64,000 bases of DNA, from NCBI GenBank assembly GCA_013398295.1, contig VZSF01006623.1, forward strand, positions 4,504 to 68,503, in the 5' to 3' direction. Below, piece by piece: positions 1 to 11,852 of the stretch. The first letter of the stretch is position 1; the number at the start of each line of letters is the position of its first letter. The translations under genes and the position numbers were made by a program. Source of the stretch: Chionis minor (lineage: Eukaryota > Chordata > Aves > Charadriiformes > Chionididae). Under the pieces are notes generated by a model. The model did not search any database, was not told where the DNA came from, and was given only the letters and a program-made list of their open reading frames with translations.

Positions 1-2435
1 AAAAAAAAAAAGAAAAAAGCAACTTGGATGAATTTTACTAGAGAATCCACTATGCATCTGAACTCTGTTAAACTATACACTTCCAAACAGAACCCATTCC
101 CTGTAGGAATTAAAACAGCAGCAACATAGCCTTCTTCATACCAAATCTTGGAAAGCATTTGCTGTTGTTCCTTGTTTTTCAGGTACAAATTGGTTAGTTT
201 CTGTTAAAAGTAACAAAATCTTCCTGATATATGAACTCTCTTTAGTCCTTTTGGGGCTTATGTATTTCACTGTAGACCGTATGAGAGAGGCTATCAATAA
301 ATATTATCTTTAAGTAGCTTTCCTATCATTACGGAAATGCAAAAGCCTCTGTTCATAATCCTGTTGAAAACAGAGCCCTGAACTCACGTAGAGCAGCGGA
401 TTCAAAATAATTTTCTTAACAAAGGCATCTTGCATATGAAGAGTTCATCCTAAGGCACTGTTTGACCTCTTGGTCTCTCATTATTATCAAGTCATAAGAG
501 GGTCTTTGGAGAGAAAGAGGAAAAAAAAAACCCCGAGATACAGTTTATTTGTAAAACCTACCGTGTAGCTTTCAAGCACATTCACAATGAAGGAGGAAAA
601 AAAAAAACCCACCCACAAAAGAAAGCTGTCTGATTTCAGGAAGTCTTACAAAAACAAAGTTAGTGCAAATTACGGATTTTGGGGAAAGTGCGATGGAGTT
701 GAGAAGCGAGGATTTAGAACAAAAGCTCTCTGAACTTAGATTAGGAAACGGGGAGCAAAAGGCTGGTTTAGATGCAAACATGTTTGCTTACGTATTAATT
801 TCATGAATATGATTTCTTTAGGCATGACTGTAATTGCTTATGAAAAATAGGGCATTGTCATGTCAAAACTGTGGCATGTGCCGCTCTGAATTTTTTCGGG
901 GGCCGGGGGCTAGATTCTCCCTCTTATTCTTTCTTGATTCTTTCTTTTTTAAAGTGAAATTATTTCAGAGTTGCGATCGCTTCAGTTACTGAATGCTTAT
1001 TAGGAAGCGAAGTACAACACGCGACAGAAGCTCACTCAAATGTTGAATATATCATTTATATTTTACAACAGTGAATTATATAGAAGATTCTCAAGTAACT
1101 TTCAAATCATCAAACTGTAATTAAATATTGCAAAGACTGTCTGAAAATTCTTTAATTTTTAATGAAAGTTAAATATATATTGTCAGTCTACTTGAAGGTG
1201 TAGTATTTTAATGCGTGATGCTCAGAACAAATTGGATAATGAAATGATTACTTTTAAATGAAACTGTTGCAGAAGTGTACATGTTTCTGCTGGCAAGGAG
1301 GATCTTCTCAATACTCACACACGCGCATTCACACACTCGATAATTGTGAATTCCCAGACTGAAATTACAGCTACTCTGAGGTTTCTGGTGGCAAATTAAA
1401 AATCCCACAGAAGCAAAGCTTGAACGAGTTAGGTTCCCCAGATCGTACAGGAAAGTATCTGTAGCTCTTTCCTTATATTAAATAATTATTTTTTTCCAAA
1501 ATACAGACAAATCAGATTTAAATGTATTCTCTTTGTCTTACAGTTATAAATGGCCAGGTTTAGTACAGCTGCAGATTGTTAAGCTCGGTAAGATAAAATG
1601 AAATTCCTTCTGCAAATCAGACCTAGATTTCTGTGTGTAGGATTGCTGCTCATAGATTTAACATGCCTGTCCCGTTAGCGGCACACGTTACACCAGCAGG
1701 TAGACAAGCAGAGCTTCGCTATGCTGGATGCTGTGTATGTCATATATAGTAGATATTACTGTTCCTATAGAGTTCTTGATCGGAATAAGTCGGGGATTTG
1801 CTTGTGTGGCTGTGCCCAACTAAGAAACTCATGGCAAGAGTCCCGCCATAGGTGGAACAGGGGATCTACGTGTGCTGGTGCGCGTGTAGGTACGTTCTCC
1901 ATCAGCTGTGGTGCAATATGGGAAGCGCGGCCGGAGAGTGGCATTGCTGAAGCAATCAAGAATTTTGTTGCAAACTACATCCCAGGGCAGATCTGGGGCG
2001 TAGGTGTGAACCGTGCGTGCGCTGCCCCAAAACGTGAGCTTCCTTTGCACGCGCGCTCCTTCGTAGTCGGGGCTGTGGGGCTTCCAAATGGGAAACCCAA
2101 GTCGGATTGGTCTCGAAGTGCATCATTTCGAGTTATATTCAGGATAATGTGCTTGGCCTTTGGTGGTGGCCCCAGGGAAGTGTTGGGGAAGGTGGGAATT
2201 ACATGCCTTTGAGGGGTCTCGCTATGTTTCCAAAACGGGCCCCCGTCATTTAAAAATTGTGAATGCTACACGCAAGTCGTTAATGTTGCGGGGAAGTTCT
2301 TTTCAGCTAGGGTAACAACATTCGGCGTCAATACTGGCTTAATTAAATTTTCTTTTATGTTATCTTGGCACCTCATTTTATGTCGGGATCACATTCCTAA
2401 TGCGTTCAAAACCCTGTAGGATCCCAAACTTTATA

Positions 2436-2461
2436 GCTGTTGCTTTCCGTAAAGCAGCAGC
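2436..2461. other. Short hairpin
   Basis: GCTGTTGCTTT and AAAGCAGCAGC pair as an 11-bp stem with one G-T wobble around CCGT. It is too short for a microRNA precursor. No terminator role is expected in a eukaryote. Confidence 0.5.
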
Positions 2462-3760
2462 TCCTACCGCAGTAGGTCTGGCTCTAACAATGATGCATTT
2501 GAAATTGCCTGCAAAACGTGAAAGATGTCTGCTCTAATAAAACCGGAGTTTTTAGGCAAGTCTAAGGATTTTAATATATTTACGGAGAAGAGATGCCTTC
2601 TATTTCTTCAGCTGTATTTTCATAAAGTTGAGATATTTCACTATTAGGAAAGATGGAGGAAATAAATCTGAAATACTTGTTCCCCACCCATTTTTCCTTC
2701 AGCCGTTCTCATCCATAAGACATAATGGATGCTAATATGGCTCAGGCATCTTAAAAATCATAAGTTTTGCACGATAGCTATTGTCTATTGCTGAGAGTCC
2801 TCATGAGTCAAAAATCCTTCCTTCAGACTTAGACTGTTTATATTTTGCTTTTTTCCAGTACTTTAACTCTGGATGCAAATGGTTTTTCTGTTGACTTCTC
2901 TATCATTCTCTGATGTCGGCGGATATTTGATCAGCTCTCTATTCTGTGCAGAGCGTGGCCCTTCTCTGGCAGCTACACGCATGGGAAAAAAAATGTTATC
3001 AATAAGTTCAGACGAGCCTCAGCAGACTCGGAGAAATTTCACACAAACATAAAACAAAACCTAACCCCTGTGACGGGGAAAGTTTACATTGTGCCAGATT
3101 TTAGCAGCTTTCTTGTGCCTTTGGTGAGATGTCAGAAGCGCAGGTGATTTTAATTTTCTTGTACAGAGAGGAATGGAGAAGTTTGGAATTTGCATGCATG
3201 ATCAGGACCTGTGTTTGGGAAAATGTAAACTCATCACAGTGGAAAATGTGTTGTTTGGAGTCTGAGGGTGAAAACAAAGCTGAGGATTTTGGAGAGACTG
3301 CCTGAGCCAGATGGCCTGGTGCATTCCCAGTCTGGCAGCCCAACTGCTCCCTCCTGTATAATATACAGCCATTTGTTCTGGGATATTTACGCTAGAGCTG
3401 TTTCCATGTGAATGTTTGAAAACCATTAAAAATGAACATATTAGGAGAGATAAATTTATTTAATTTGTGTGAATACGTCGATAAGCAGGCTGTGTATCAA
3501 AGGCAGAGGGAGGCTGGATAAAATAATTAGATGCTACTGAATTGTGCATTGAGAGGGACAGCAAGAACTAAACGTCCTCGCCCTGGGACCCAGCGCTGTG
3601 CTCCTTGTCCGGGATAAACCTCGCTGGGATAAGTCGCAATTTTGCCTGGAGAAGGGGTAAAACCTCGGGTAATTAAGGGTTAAGTAGTCGAAGCCAAATA
3701 AATGTAATTCCCAGTATTTTCTGCGTAGATATATAGCGGATACAAGCCTAATCCTCTCTG

Positions 3761-3831
3761 GGTGAAATTCTGGCCCATCTGAAGTCAATTGCAAAGCTCC
3801 TATTGAATTCGGTGGGGCCAGGGTTTTATTT
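3761..3831. repeat. Fossil palindromic (MITE-like) sauropsid repeat
   Basis: GGTGAAATTCTGGCCC and GAAGTCAAT face ATTGAATTC and GGTGGGGCCAGGGTTTTA as imperfect inverted arms. The pattern 'tgaaat-ctggccc...tgaagtcaatgg' is a short palindromic repeat I recognise from bird, turtle and crocodile sequence. I cannot name the family with certainty. No coding capacity. Confidence 0.7.
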
Positions 3832-4128
3832 TCTCTCTGTGTGTATGGCTGTATACGTCATTACAAATCATTTTAGTTCTGTTTTTGAAAAGACCCTCAT
3901 TTTAATGAGGTTTTTCTTTCACCTTTATTTCAGTGAAGGAGATAGTTTGTTTTGTGAAACAGATGAGGAATTCGAAAGGGAATGGATTTAGATGCATGTT
4001 GGTGATTTCTCTCCTTCTCTTACTCTTTTAAAATAACTGAATAATATAATGACCATGATCTCATTCCTTCAAGACTGTTTTTCATCCAGTTCAGAAAGCG
4101 GGATTGCTTGACTGGCAAACTGACACCA

Positions 4129-4205
4129 TGAGATGATTCTGCCCTCACTTGTACTGGCATAAATCTGGATTTATTCAGGAATAGCTAAGGACAAAATCTG
4201 GCTCT
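4129..4205. repeat. Fossil palindromic sauropsid repeat, second copy
   Basis: The order AGATGATTCTGCCCTCACTT, then TACTGGCATAAATCTGGATT, then ACAAAATCTGGCTC matches the family pattern 'ctgccctcactt-acactggtgtaaatc...aatctggc'. The inverted half has decayed. It lies 300 bp from the previous copy. Confidence 0.65.
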
Positions 4206-4540
4206 ATATTTTTTCCAACTTATTCATCGGCTATTTTACTGCTTTATGCTGCCGTCTTTGCTGGGGGAAAAGTGCATTAAATGACAACTGTAGTCTTTAC
4301 TTTTATATTACCCCCCTCTCATTTATTTATGTATTTATTTTATTTTTTTATTTTTTAATGAACTCTCACTGAAAAGTTTAGGCAAATTGCTGGACGCACT
4401 TGTCATCCAGAAATGACCGCGATGTACTCAATTTAGTATTTTTTATTTGCTGGCAAGGAGTGAATTGCATTTCACTTGACTTTTAATGTAGCTTTATTTA
4501 AATGGAAGTGAGGAAGTCTTATATTTTGACACTAATTTTT

Positions 4541-4632
4541 CGGGGCCTGATTTTGAAATCTGTTTGTGCGTGAGTGATCGTTACTCACTGGGACTTCTTG
4601 TAGAAAGGTTACTTGGGTGAGTAATGGCTTAC
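4541..4632. repeat. Fossil palindromic sauropsid repeat, third copy (GTGAGTA type)
   Basis: GGGGCCTGATTTTGAAATCT is followed by GCGTGAGTGATCGTTACTCA and CTGGGACTTCTTG. It closes with GTTACTTGGGTGAGTAATGG. Alternating GAGTGA/TTACTCA/TGAGTAA motifs around a degraded 'gggact' core are typical of this repeat group. The assignment rests on pattern memory only. Confidence 0.6.
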
Positions 4633-7600
4633 AAAATGGAAGATGAATTTTGTGGGGAAATGTTTAAGTTGTTCAGGAGAAAAAAAAAAAACATTTTGAA
4701 ATACACCGAGTTAAAACTACATGAAGTAAACAAGAAGCAAAAAACCCAAAGTCTATAATTTTGCATTTCCTTCGCTGGTGTTTTGTTGTGCAACCCTGAT
4801 GTGTGTTTGCAGGCTTATTTTTAGCTCTGCTGTGGTCTAAGTTTATACACTGTAACTTTCACTTTATCTCTCATTAATGTGATCCCTATTTGACAAAATC
4901 GTGATGATGTCAGCGCGAGAAGGAATCCTGCCGCAATCACTCTGTTTTAAAGCCTGATCTTTAAAAAAAAAAAAAAATCATTAAAAAAATTAAGATATTT
5001 TTGTTAAAGGAATAGCTTTTCAGACCTGACAGTTAAAATTTTTCACAACACTAACATTGTAGACCCTTCCTGTAAAAATACTTCTGGCAGCTATAACAAT
5101 CTGAAACTTTAGCAGTTCCTGTTTCCTTTTTGAAACTAATTGTAGAATTAAAGCTTTAGAGCAGCGCAGTTTGCAAGAGGGTAGAGTGTCTGTAACGCTC
5201 TGGGGCAGCCACTCGTGGAAGCAAACAGTCGGCGCTTTGCACACCCGTTCGCACAAGGGAATTGGGACAGAGGGATGGGAGTTGGGGATGAGTTGCTCCA
5301 AAATGAACTCGGCAATTCCTCCCGCTTCCCAGAATTTCCTAGAAATTCCTGCAGGAATAGGGCATTGCGGGAGTATCTGCGCTCAGCGGGGAGAAAACAA
5401 AATGTACGTGGGTACAATAACGGTAATTAAATGCAAATAAAGTGAAAAGCAAATCCTGAACGTAGAGGAAGGCAGAAGAATGTCATGCACGCAAAGAAGG
5501 GATCACTGATGCTAAACACAACAGACAAGGTGATTATGTACCACAGTGTTGACTCTGCCCGTTCATTATTGCTATTTAGTTGAGTTATTTAAGCGGGTAC
5601 CTGGAGGTTAAGTAAGCATAGCGGCAGGAAGAGAAGAGGAAGAGAGAGCGGAGGGGAAAAAAAGAAAGTAAATTTTGTGCTCTGGTTTGTAATTTCTAGT
5701 GCTTCCTTGGCTTCACGGGCGACAAGATAACCCATACCGGGTGCATTTACTTTAAGATTTGAAAGTCTAAGAAGAATGAGCCAAGTCCAGCAGTTGTCTC
5801 TCAGGCACTGTTCGCCCCACGTCATGCCATGGTGTATGGAGGTGGATGGGGACTGGAGGCGTTTGCCTCCACTGAAGGCCCCAGGAGTAGGTCTGCTCTT
5901 TACCCCCCAGGCTCTGCACTCTCAAAGGCAGATTATGCTTTAATTAGTGATTGATTAAGTCCAAAAAGAGCTGTGAGCTTCCCCCTTGCCTGGCCTGTCC
6001 CGCTGCCAGGTGGAACCTGATTTGGGGTTTTCTGGAGTCCTTGCAATGTCCCCACTGACCGGCCCCATCAGCATGGAAATTAGGATCTTCTGAATTTGTC
6101 CCGATTTCCGATGTAACACATGGATGACTGTACAGCCATCTTCCAAGGCCTCTTGCAATCCACCTGTAGCTCTCTTGGGCGCCGATGTGGAAGCACCTCG
6201 AGGTGTGGACCAGCGACCGAGCAGGGACATGGGGTCCCAGCTGGGGCCAGGGGGGGTTTGCTGGTGCCTGTGCTGCGTGGACTTCCCATGAGTCCTGCGA
6301 CCACTTCCCTCTCCCCTTTATACGAGTGCTGGGTTCACAGGTTTTGTGCCTCACTGGTGGGGATGAGGGGGCAGAACTCAGGTGGAACTCCATAACTGTT
6401 AGCTGCAATGACACCAGCGGCCTCTCTTTTATCTTTATCAGCAAAATAACCCTGCATTGGCTCTCAGGTTTTAGGGGAATCCACATAGCAAAGCCTAAAT
6501 GTAAACATTAAAACTCGGAAAGATAACACAGCCTCATTTTTGATATTATTTATGGAACCATTAAATCATTTTATAATGCGTAACATTAATATTGCATATT
6601 ACTATTAAAATGGTGTAAAAAATCAGCTCATGCTTCTCCAGATTTGTGTGTCCTGAGATCCGTGCCCCCTTTGCAGGTACAACACCTCTTACCCTTGGTG
6701 GGTTATATTTGTAAGGACCGGAAAAGCAGTTCATATGATCTTAGTTCATCATATATTACAATAACTTATTTTTCCTCATCATTTTCCACACTGCTATTTC
6801 AAAGTGATCTCATTCTATGAAACATATTTCATCCATATAGTATAATTTTATTTTTTATTCAGAATGTCTCTTCCATCATTAGTTTTAGGAATACCCATAT
6901 CAGATGTCATTTCACGTGCAGAATTTGTTCCCCTATTTATTTCTTTTTAAGTCTGTATTTTAGAGTCTGAAAAGGTCACACCACAGGTCAAGGGTAGACC
7001 TGATGCTTGGAAGCAGGACTCATCATCTCGCCGAGGCTGGGGCTCTACCCATTGATCCCAGCTCTGGAGTGGCACCTGAAAACATTTAGGAACCTCAGTG
7101 CTACCCAAAGATGCTGTTGCAGAGGCAACTTTTTTGCACTCTTGTTTTGCTGCTGGGGGGCTGGTGCCTGGGACCAGGGGTGGTTTGAAAACACAGGATT
7201 GTCCTGATGGGATGGAAACGCTGTACTGGGCGGGCTGTGAGCACTAACCTAGTTTGCGTGTAACGCCGATCCCTCGCCGTCGCTGCCGGTTCTGCTGGTG
7301 GGAGGGTTGCAAACGTAGACTCTTCTCAAAATGCGAATACACTGTCTTGCCACGTTTTTAACTTAAAGGATTCTCCTCGTGCTATCTCAGGGTCAAATTT
7401 CTCAGGCTGGCAATCTTCTGTTTGTTTTGGTATCCTCTGCTCTGGTAGGGCCTGCCTGTTGCTTATTTATATCCTCGTAACTCCAGAGCTGCTCTCCGGA
7501 AAGCGGTGGATCACGAGGTTCAAGGGGAGAATCAGGCTGAGGCACTTTCTCGGGAGCTACCAAGAAAATGCCTGGGCTGTGCAGCTTTTGTAATTAAAAA

Positions 7601-7972
7601 TACATGAGCTCTCTCTTTTCTGTCTTATTTTTTTAATGAATAGGACCCAAAGTATGCCAAGCCTTGCTGGTTTGTTGGCTTTTTTTTTTTCCCTTCCTCT
7701 TTTTCTTTTAATGCTATTAGGTTATATTTTCTTCTGAATTGAAAAGAAAATTGTGGTTGTCTTGACTACTGAAAAAACCCATCCTACACACCGCTTGAGA
7801 GATGTGCAACAGAGAGGAGGGAATTCAGCTGTATTCAGCTTGTGTTGTTTTCCAGCTGCATGTCTCGGAGCAGGTTCGGTGGAGATGCGGTCTCTTTAGC
7901 CTGCAACTTGGCTTGCAACTCCGGCTGCGCCTTCCGTTACTGCGATGCGTTTTTATTTTCTCCAAACTCCAC

Positions 7973-8006
7973 CTGATGCACAGCTAAAAATGTGTTTTGT
8001 TTCTAG
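7973..8006 (+). promoter_or_regulatory. Splice acceptor of exon 5
   Basis: A CTGAT branch-point-like motif lies at 7973-7977, about 30 nt before the exon. A U/G-rich tract (TGTGTTTTGTTTCTAG) follows at 7991-8006 and ends in the AG. The AG joins directly to the GCG alanine codon, in agreement with the EBF protein. The branch point is inferred; the AG is fixed by the reading frame. Confidence 0.85.
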
Positions 8007-8080
8007 GCGATAGTATACGAAGGCCAAGACAAGAACCCAGAAATGTGCCGAGTTCTGCTCACGCATGAAATAATGTGCAG
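8007..8080 (+). CDS. EBF1: EBF transcription factor, coding exon 5 (DNA-binding domain, first half of zinc knuckle)
   Basis: This 74-nt exon starts in phase 0 and ends after two bases of a codon. It encodes AIVYEGQDKNPEMC, RVLLTHEIMC and the first two bases of a serine codon. That is the diagnostic EBF/COE segment, residues 138-162 in human EBF1 numbering. It supplies His157 and Cys161, the first two ligands of the COE zinc knuckle (H-x3-C-x2-C-x5-C) that contacts DNA. Known family role: EBF proteins bind TCCCNNGGGA as dimers in the nucleus and direct B-lymphoid, neuronal, adipose and mesenchymal programmes. The exon is bounded by TTTCTAG before GCG and by AG/GTAAGAAA after it. EBF2 has slightly different residues in this region (from memory I and V substitutions), so EBF1 or EBF3 is indicated. 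EBF1 is preferred (about 0.65) from codon resemblance and the very long next intron. Membership of the EBF family is near certain. No frameshift or odd codon is seen. Confidence 0.93.
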
Positions 8081-8088
8081 GTAAGAAA
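8081..8088 (+). promoter_or_regulatory. Splice donor of exon 5 (GTAAGAAA)
   Basis: A strong U2-type donor, AG/GTAAGAAA, follows the AG of the split serine codon. Reading through it gives AGG TAA, so a transcript that retains intron 5 stops one codon after the exon. Confidence 0.9.
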
Positions 8089-8838
8089 TACCCTGCTTCC
8101 AGTTAGTTAGTGATGAGAAGATGAACATGTCTCTCAAAATCTAGGTTGTACCTGCAGCTATTTTTGGACTTAAATTTATCTTTCTTGCATTAAACAATCC
8201 CAAAATAACATAGTTCGATGTGTGTAATTAGCAGTAAGGTCTCAGTCATCACACTAGTTTTCAATTATTTATAAAGAGTTATTCTGAACAGAACGCTACT
8301 GGTTTTCATTTAGACACCGTAACCCACAAAAGGTCTCCTCACCAAAATTAACAGTCAATTATAGTCTTCTAGCAATAGCGACTCTGTCCCCAATTCCCAA
8401 CAAAACCTCTTCAGTAAGATGACAAAATAGTAATTTGGTTTTGGGTTTTTTTTTTTCCTGGCTGTGCATTAAGACTTGAAGTCAGGAGGCCTTTTTTGTC
8501 CCAGTTGCTGCTCACGCAAGGTCCCTGCTGGGCCGGAGTGGGGCAGGCGATACTTCTCCAGGCACAAGATGTCTTCTCCTTGATTTTCTTTAAACTTCCC
8601 CATGCAGGTTTGGCTCTGTCCTATGCTCGCTTCCCCTGAACGTGCCTGCTTGGGCTTGGTCACTTAAATTAAGGACAGTCAAATATCTTTTCTCCTGAAC
8701 ATGGTACTTCTGCAACGGGCAGCTGCTTCCTTCTCTCATCTGGCTGACTGAAATAGGTGAAGCTTCTTCTGCTTCCTTTTTACCCCAGAGAAGGCAGCAG
8801 CTTCCCACAGACCCCTCCGACACCTAGGAGAGCTTGAC

Positions 8839-8885
8839 CTTGCAGTCTCATTAAAGTTAGTGGGTGTTTTTTGCATGTCTGAAAA
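8839..8885. repeat. Possible fossil sauropsid repeat fragment
   Basis: TTGCAGTCTCATTAAAGTTA, GTGGG, then TTTTGCATGTCTGA resembles the family core 'tctcattgaagtcaatgggagttttgcatg' with several substitutions. The fragment is short and the call is weak. Confidence 0.4.
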
Positions 8886-9735
8886 AATCATTTGTTACAT
8901 GTTATTCGATGGCAGAAAATAATTCCCTGGTGGAAGACGAGGCATTCTTGCATAAGCTCATTGTTACAATCAGTTGTTTTAAGACTGTAAAAATGCCATT
9001 GCATGCGTTGTAACTTTTACAAAACACATTTACTAAAAAGGAGTAACTTGAGGGTAAAAACTAGTACCCACTTCTAAGAGAATAAACTTGGATGAGGGTT
9101 TCCTGGTGGGGGAGAGTCTTAGACAAAATATTCAGATGGAAACTTCTCTGTTGGTTGATTTTTTTTTTTTTTAAATTTATTTTTTTCATTCTTGGTGATC
9201 CACATGTTTTGTCCTCCACGGCAGTCCCTCCCTGATAAAGCCCTGCTGGAGGGCAGCGCCCCGCGATGCCGGCAGAGGAGGAGCTTCTCTCCTTGCTTTG
9301 CCAGCCTGGGTGAAACCCCGCGCAGCCCCCTCTTCCCCCACAAAGTCTTCCTTGTAGGATTTAGGGCTTTTTAGTTTTCATGTTATATTTTACCAGGCTG
9401 CATTGTTCGGTAGGTTTGGCTTCTTCCAGGAAACCAAAGATACAACCCATCACAGCCCCAGGACGATCTGAGCAGATGAGTAGCTCCAAGAGGTGCCGTT
9501 GGGAGCTGCCTCATTGCCTTGCTTGGGGACTCTTGGCCAGTTCTCCCTTTCCAAATGGAAAACCAGTCGTGCTGACAACTCATAATTGCCCTAAAATTCA
9601 TTGGCCCAGTTAGCACCACTTTCACATTAGATACCTAGCTAGGAACAATTCATGGAAATATTAAAGGAGGCCCCTGACCTGATAAGGCTGAAGCGTGTGC
9701 TTTGCTTTTCTCCTGTAACAGACCAGTAAAACAGT

Positions 9736-9803
9736 GGGCCTGTTCACGTGAGTAAAATTAAGCACATGCTCAAGTGCCTGCAGCAGCAGGGTCGGAATCT
9801 GCT
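9736..9803. repeat. Fossil sauropsid repeat (GAGTAAA-TTAAGCACATGC type)
   Basis: GGGCCTGTTCACGTGAGTAA is followed by AATTAAGCACATGCTCAAGT, then GCCTGCAGCAGCAGGGTCGG. The order gggcctg-ttcac-tgagtaa-ttaagcacatgct-aagtg-ctgcagga-cgg matches a repeat seen widely in birds and turtles. Family name not known to me. Confidence 0.65.
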
Positions 9804-11420
9804 GTTGGTCCTGGGCGATGTGCCCTCCTGAGTCCTAAATGGCAAGGTTTTGAGGCAGGAATTGCATCTGCCTGCTGCACACTAAGCCGTCCATGCAAGA
9901 GTAAGAATCACCTACTTTAATGCATTAATTTTCTTACAAATACTTTGGATACATAAAGCGTAAGAAGTAAATTGAAACTTTATATAGAGGGCTGAGTTTT
10001 AACCAGAAGACCAAATACCTGCATCAAAGATTTACGACCGTTCAATATACTTTGACTCAGACAAAATTATTTCTGTTCTGGGAATGTGGAAAGACGTCTT
10101 TCCCTTTATTAAAGCCCTTTACACTTTCTTTGTTCGTAAAATTCACTGGATCGGGACTTTATTCTTCTCCTCCTATTTGTGTACTGCTAGTCCTTGTTTT
10201 GTGTTTCATAACCATAAGGTGGAGGGGAAGCAACAAAAAAATAATAAATCTGACCGTAGTAGGCAAATGTTGTGTGCCTGACGGGGTGGGGGAGACATAT
10301 TCAAATTTCTTACAGCTCATATTAGATATTACCCATTTCCTTTTCTGCCTATACATGTGTAAGAGGGTGCTGTTTGTTTACCAGGCCGCTTGACCCTATT
10401 GCACAAATCTGTCATCCATTGTGCTGCTAACACTCTTTTAAATTGCAAATCTGATGCTCTTTAGGGGTCTAGAAGGGGAAAAAAAAAATCTCTCTCCACA
10501 CCATTCTGTTTCTCTTGATTTCTTGCCTGTTGTAAGTGGAAGTTGGGATGTGCTGAATTTGCACCAGGGGTGCAAATGCAGCCTCAATTATAAGCATAAA
10601 ATTAGAGTCTGTTCCCCATTAATCAGCCCAGCTAATTGCTATGCACTACCATTAGCCATATGGTGTGAAAGACAGCTTGCTCTCCCTAAGATGAAATTTC
10701 TTCATTTCAGACATGAAATAGTGAGGGCTCTGTATTTTAAAATAGCTTGTTTTAGATATTTAATTTCTAAACAACTTTCAGCAGTGCTTTCTATCAAGGC
10801 TAACTGCACAATAAAACTTTGCATTTATGTGACAAAACTGGATATTTATAGTGTACTACAACTATGGCACGGATAAGACAAAGAATTCAAATGTATAGGA
10901 GAGTCCTGGTTGTGGTAGGAAAGTGGGGCTGAGGTTTGCTTCAGGTGGCTGTTTATTTCAAAGGATTTCATTGTGTTTTGTCAAATACAAAAAATCTACA
11001 CTGTTGGCGAAAATGTTAATAGCTGGGGAGAATTCACAGCCTCAGTGGAATTTATTAGTATTGTAGGCAGCATGGGGAGGGACATCCATAGTTAATATTG
11101 CCTCAACAATTTCCATTATGAAACCTTCAGTGGCTTACAGCTTTGCCAAACTTAAACTGTTCTGGCTGAAACGTCCTTTGCAGGGTGTCAGCCTCAGGCT
11201 GACTTTCTTTGGAAAGTTTCAGCTAAAATGGTTCAGTGATTTCTGAGAATGAGGTTGGAGTAAAATATGGTTTTTGTCTGTGTAAAATAAAATCCTAACA
11301 GCTGTTTTGGCGAGAAGCTCCTGTACCTCCACGCTCTGGGGCGAGGAGCCAGTTTGGGGCAGGGGTTGTCCCGACCGCATCATTTGCGGGATGAAACCCA
11401 CCTTGCTGGGAGCTTCTGCA

Positions 11421-11700
11421 AAATCTCCCACGCGGACTCGCTAACGACTTGTTAGAGCCTGGCAGCCAAATGATCGGAAAGTCGCGTTTGCGCTGGCCAC
11501 GTGCCATCGCCCCGTAATTTCTCATTGTTCATTGTCCCCGCAGAAAGCCCGAGCGCGCAGATACACAAAGCAGGGCTCCTCTCGCGAGTGATGCTCCTGG
11601 CCACCATGCCGGGGTGGGGACCAGACATCGGGGTGAGGAGGCCATCTCCTGCGTGCCCGCGGCAGGGCCGGGATGTCCGGGATAGAGGTGCTCCAGCGCA
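11421..11700. other. CpG-rich patch inside intron 5
   Basis: I count about 25 CpGs in 280 bp, for example in CCACGCGGACTCGCTAACGA and in AAGTCGCGTTTGCG. The AT-rich flanks are CpG-poor. It satisfies a loose CpG-island impression by eye. It could be an intronic regulatory island or merely GC-biased sequence. Confidence 0.5.
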
Positions 11701-11821
11701 GGGAAGGAGGAGGAAGATATGGAGCAAGATGGCAGGAGGGCAGCAGGTCCCCAGAGGGTTGGGGTGAGGACAAAGGCAGCAACAAAAGCTGGGAGCGGCG
11801 GTGGCCGGGGAGGCCTGTGAA

Positions 11822-11852
11822 GGGGCAGAAGGGGGATGGCGTGGGGCTTGGG
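11822..11852 (+). other. G-quadruplex-type motif (longer loops)
   Basis: Four G runs (11822-11825, 11831-11835, 11843-11846, 11850-11852) are separated by loops of 5, 7 and 3 nt. This is weaker than the motif at 23.6 kb. Confidence 0.5.

Larger units (their letters stand above)
1..8006 (+). other. 3' part of EBF intron 4
   Basis: This is noncoding sequence upstream of exon 5. I found no trace of the preceding EBF exon, which ends in a Met-Thr-Lys-Gln stretch, so the intron is longer than 8 kb. It is mostly AT-rich with long T and A runs (for example 4967-4977). A CpG-rich patch lies at about 1860-2100 and a GC-rich one at 6180-6380. Fossil palindromic repeats are listed separately at 3.7-4.6 kb. 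The AT-rich stretches at 1000-1240 and 2270-2520 resemble vertebrate conserved noncoding elements in composition only. Nothing supports a second gene on either strand. Confidence 0.85.

Noticed and set aside
1721..2212. A 163-codon + strand ORF in a CpG-rich stretch
   Set aside because: No recognisable domain and no splice-site support. Stop codons are simply rarer in GC-rich sequence.
7500..7560. GAGGTTCAAGG, resembling a tRNA B box
   Set aside because: No A box at the right distance and no cloverleaf can be drawn.
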